NCBI RefSeq assembly: GCF_000817775.3
Contig: NZ_JTHE03000044.1
Span: forward strand, 207,363-271,362
Origin: Lyngbya confervoides BDU141951
GTDB taxonomy: Bacteria; Cyanobacteriota; Cyanobacteriia; Thermosynechococcales; Thermosynechococcaceae
Direction: 5' to 3'
Length of the DNA stretch: 64,000 nt
This document shows positions 63,375-64,000 of the stretch, in pieces. The position numbers and the translations under genes are program-made. Position 1 is the first letter of the stretch. Each line of letters opens with the position of its first letter. Below the pieces are notes generated by a model. The model made no database searches. It saw only the letters and a program-made list of their open reading frames with translations, and was not told the origin of the DNA.

Positions 63375-64000
63375 GCTCTAAAGGGGCAGGAATGGAACCG
63401 TGAGCCTCTAGACCAGACCTTTGTGATCAATCCAGGGTTTTTAGAAGCGGTCTTCAAGATCAATCGGAAAGCGACTAGGCCGTTTTGTGAAGAGCATTCA
63501 GCCGAGTTGTGGGAGCATCACCCCTTTTAATGAAAGACACCTCGATTTGTCAGATTTGTTGATCGAGAGATAGGAGGGCACTCAAGGGCACGTTCTGAGT
63601 GGATGGAGCCTGATGGCCCGCTCAGTATGAAAAATGATCTTGAATTTCTAGGATGACGATTGCTCTGGGATGGCGCATGGGGGGAAATCGAATCAAGTCA
63701 CGAATGTGATACAAGTAAGACTTTTCTGTCTTAACACTGAAATGCTTTAGCCTAGTCGTGATTTTTATTTGCTCAATTAATTTTGGAGGGTAGGAATTGC
63801 CGTGAGGAGGCTTGTATGATTAGAATGCGTGAGAAACTGCAATCTTCCATTTTAGGGATTAGGAATCCTCACTATTTATTGCACTCGTGTACTATATTTA
63901 AGTTGATATAACATCCTAAGGTACAACACTCCGGACAGATTTTAGAAGAGGTAGCAGGAAAGCTACCCACTGTTATAGAGTGCTAAGACAACTAAACTCA
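63375..64000. other. Terminal intergenic region without recognised gene
   Basis: No protein-coding frame is supported in the last 626 bp. Features seen: an inverted repeat CTCGAT...ATCGAG at 63541-63567, an AT-rich stretch from about 63840 to 63915 with promoter-like sequences (TTGCAC at 63879, TATAAC at 63907), and a stem-loop GGTAGC-AGGAAA-GCTACC at 63950-63967. The last part looks like the 5' leader of a gene that starts beyond the window. Confidence 0.5.

Noticed and set aside
1..64000. CRISPR array, insertion sequence or prophage
   Set aside because: No repeat-spacer pattern of 28-37 bp units, no transposase, integrase or phage structural gene was found; the tandem repeats seen have no spacers.

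Overview
The window is cyanobacterial chromosome. It carries genes essentially confined to cyanobacteria and plastids: an NDH-1 subunit ndhK, the DUF2997-Ycf35-ferredoxin set, small DUF2839 and DUF6737-like proteins, an ABA4-like protein and a VKOR-thioredoxin fusion. It is also rich in the cyanobacterial HIP1 octamer GCGATCGC (for example near 8546, 8632, 9033 and 12585). Base composition is moderately GC-rich. I cannot name the species; the content would fit a Leptolyngbya/Synechococcus-like lineage. I see no transposase, integrase, CRISPR array, rRNA operon or phage gene, so this is ordinary backbone with housekeeping genes spread over both strands.

Layout. 0-9.4 kb: 3' end of transketolase, DUF2470 protein, a solitary ndhK, pheS, the DUF2997-Ycf35-ferredoxin-folC run, pyrophosphatase, a decayed HipA-like kinase/HIRAN pair and an SDR. 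9.4-15.1 kb: DUF6737-like protein with VKOR-thioredoxin, ABA4-like protein, trpD, an orphan NarL regulator joined to a degenerate DinG-like protein, DUF2839 and tRNA-Cys. 15-26.4 kb: SNF2 helicase, pnp, pepA, NADAR protein, a 61-codon small gene and glgP. 26.7-31.5 kb: tadA, a membrane protein plus a DUF697-type GTPase, and a tightly packed pyrF-hypothetical-radC unit. 31.5-35.1 kb: a cyclase followed by an MscS channel carrying a cyclic-nucleotide-binding domain. 35.4-42 kb: two tRNA methyltransferases, a RecD-like helicase, an MgtC/DUF4010 protein, divergent LysR/pirin and an SRPBCC protein. 42-50 kb: HU, cobD-like aminotransferase, TIGR04376 protein, SUI1, Spy/CpxP-like protein divergent from a histidine kinase-response regulator pair, tRNA-Thr, M28 peptidase and adenosine-specific kinase. 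49.6-64 kb: PLD enzyme, RluD-type synthase, rlmN, LabA-like NYN protein, rpsD, ispD, an HTH-like hypothetical, TPR protein, ssb, AI-2E-type permease, RarA fused to a methyltransferase-like domain, cytochrome P450, and a final 0.6 kb without genes.

Points most worth a second look. (1) The adjacent cyclase and CNB-MscS genes both carry substitutions at canonical nucleotide-handling residues (second metal Asp to Ser and transition-state Arg to Lys in the cyclase; Glu to Thr and Arg to Ser in the CNB cassette), which suggests a rewired or degenerate signalling pair. (2) The kinase/HIRAN locus looks like the product of an internal deletion plus a one-base frameshift in an A6 run. (3) ndhK stands alone, away from ndhC and ndhJ. 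(4) An 11-bp inverted repeat is shared by the leaders of the divergent lysR and pirin genes. (5) Several 15-16 bp tandem repeats sit in short intergenic leaders. (6) A perfect 12-bp palindrome lies between the putative -35 and -10 of rpsD.
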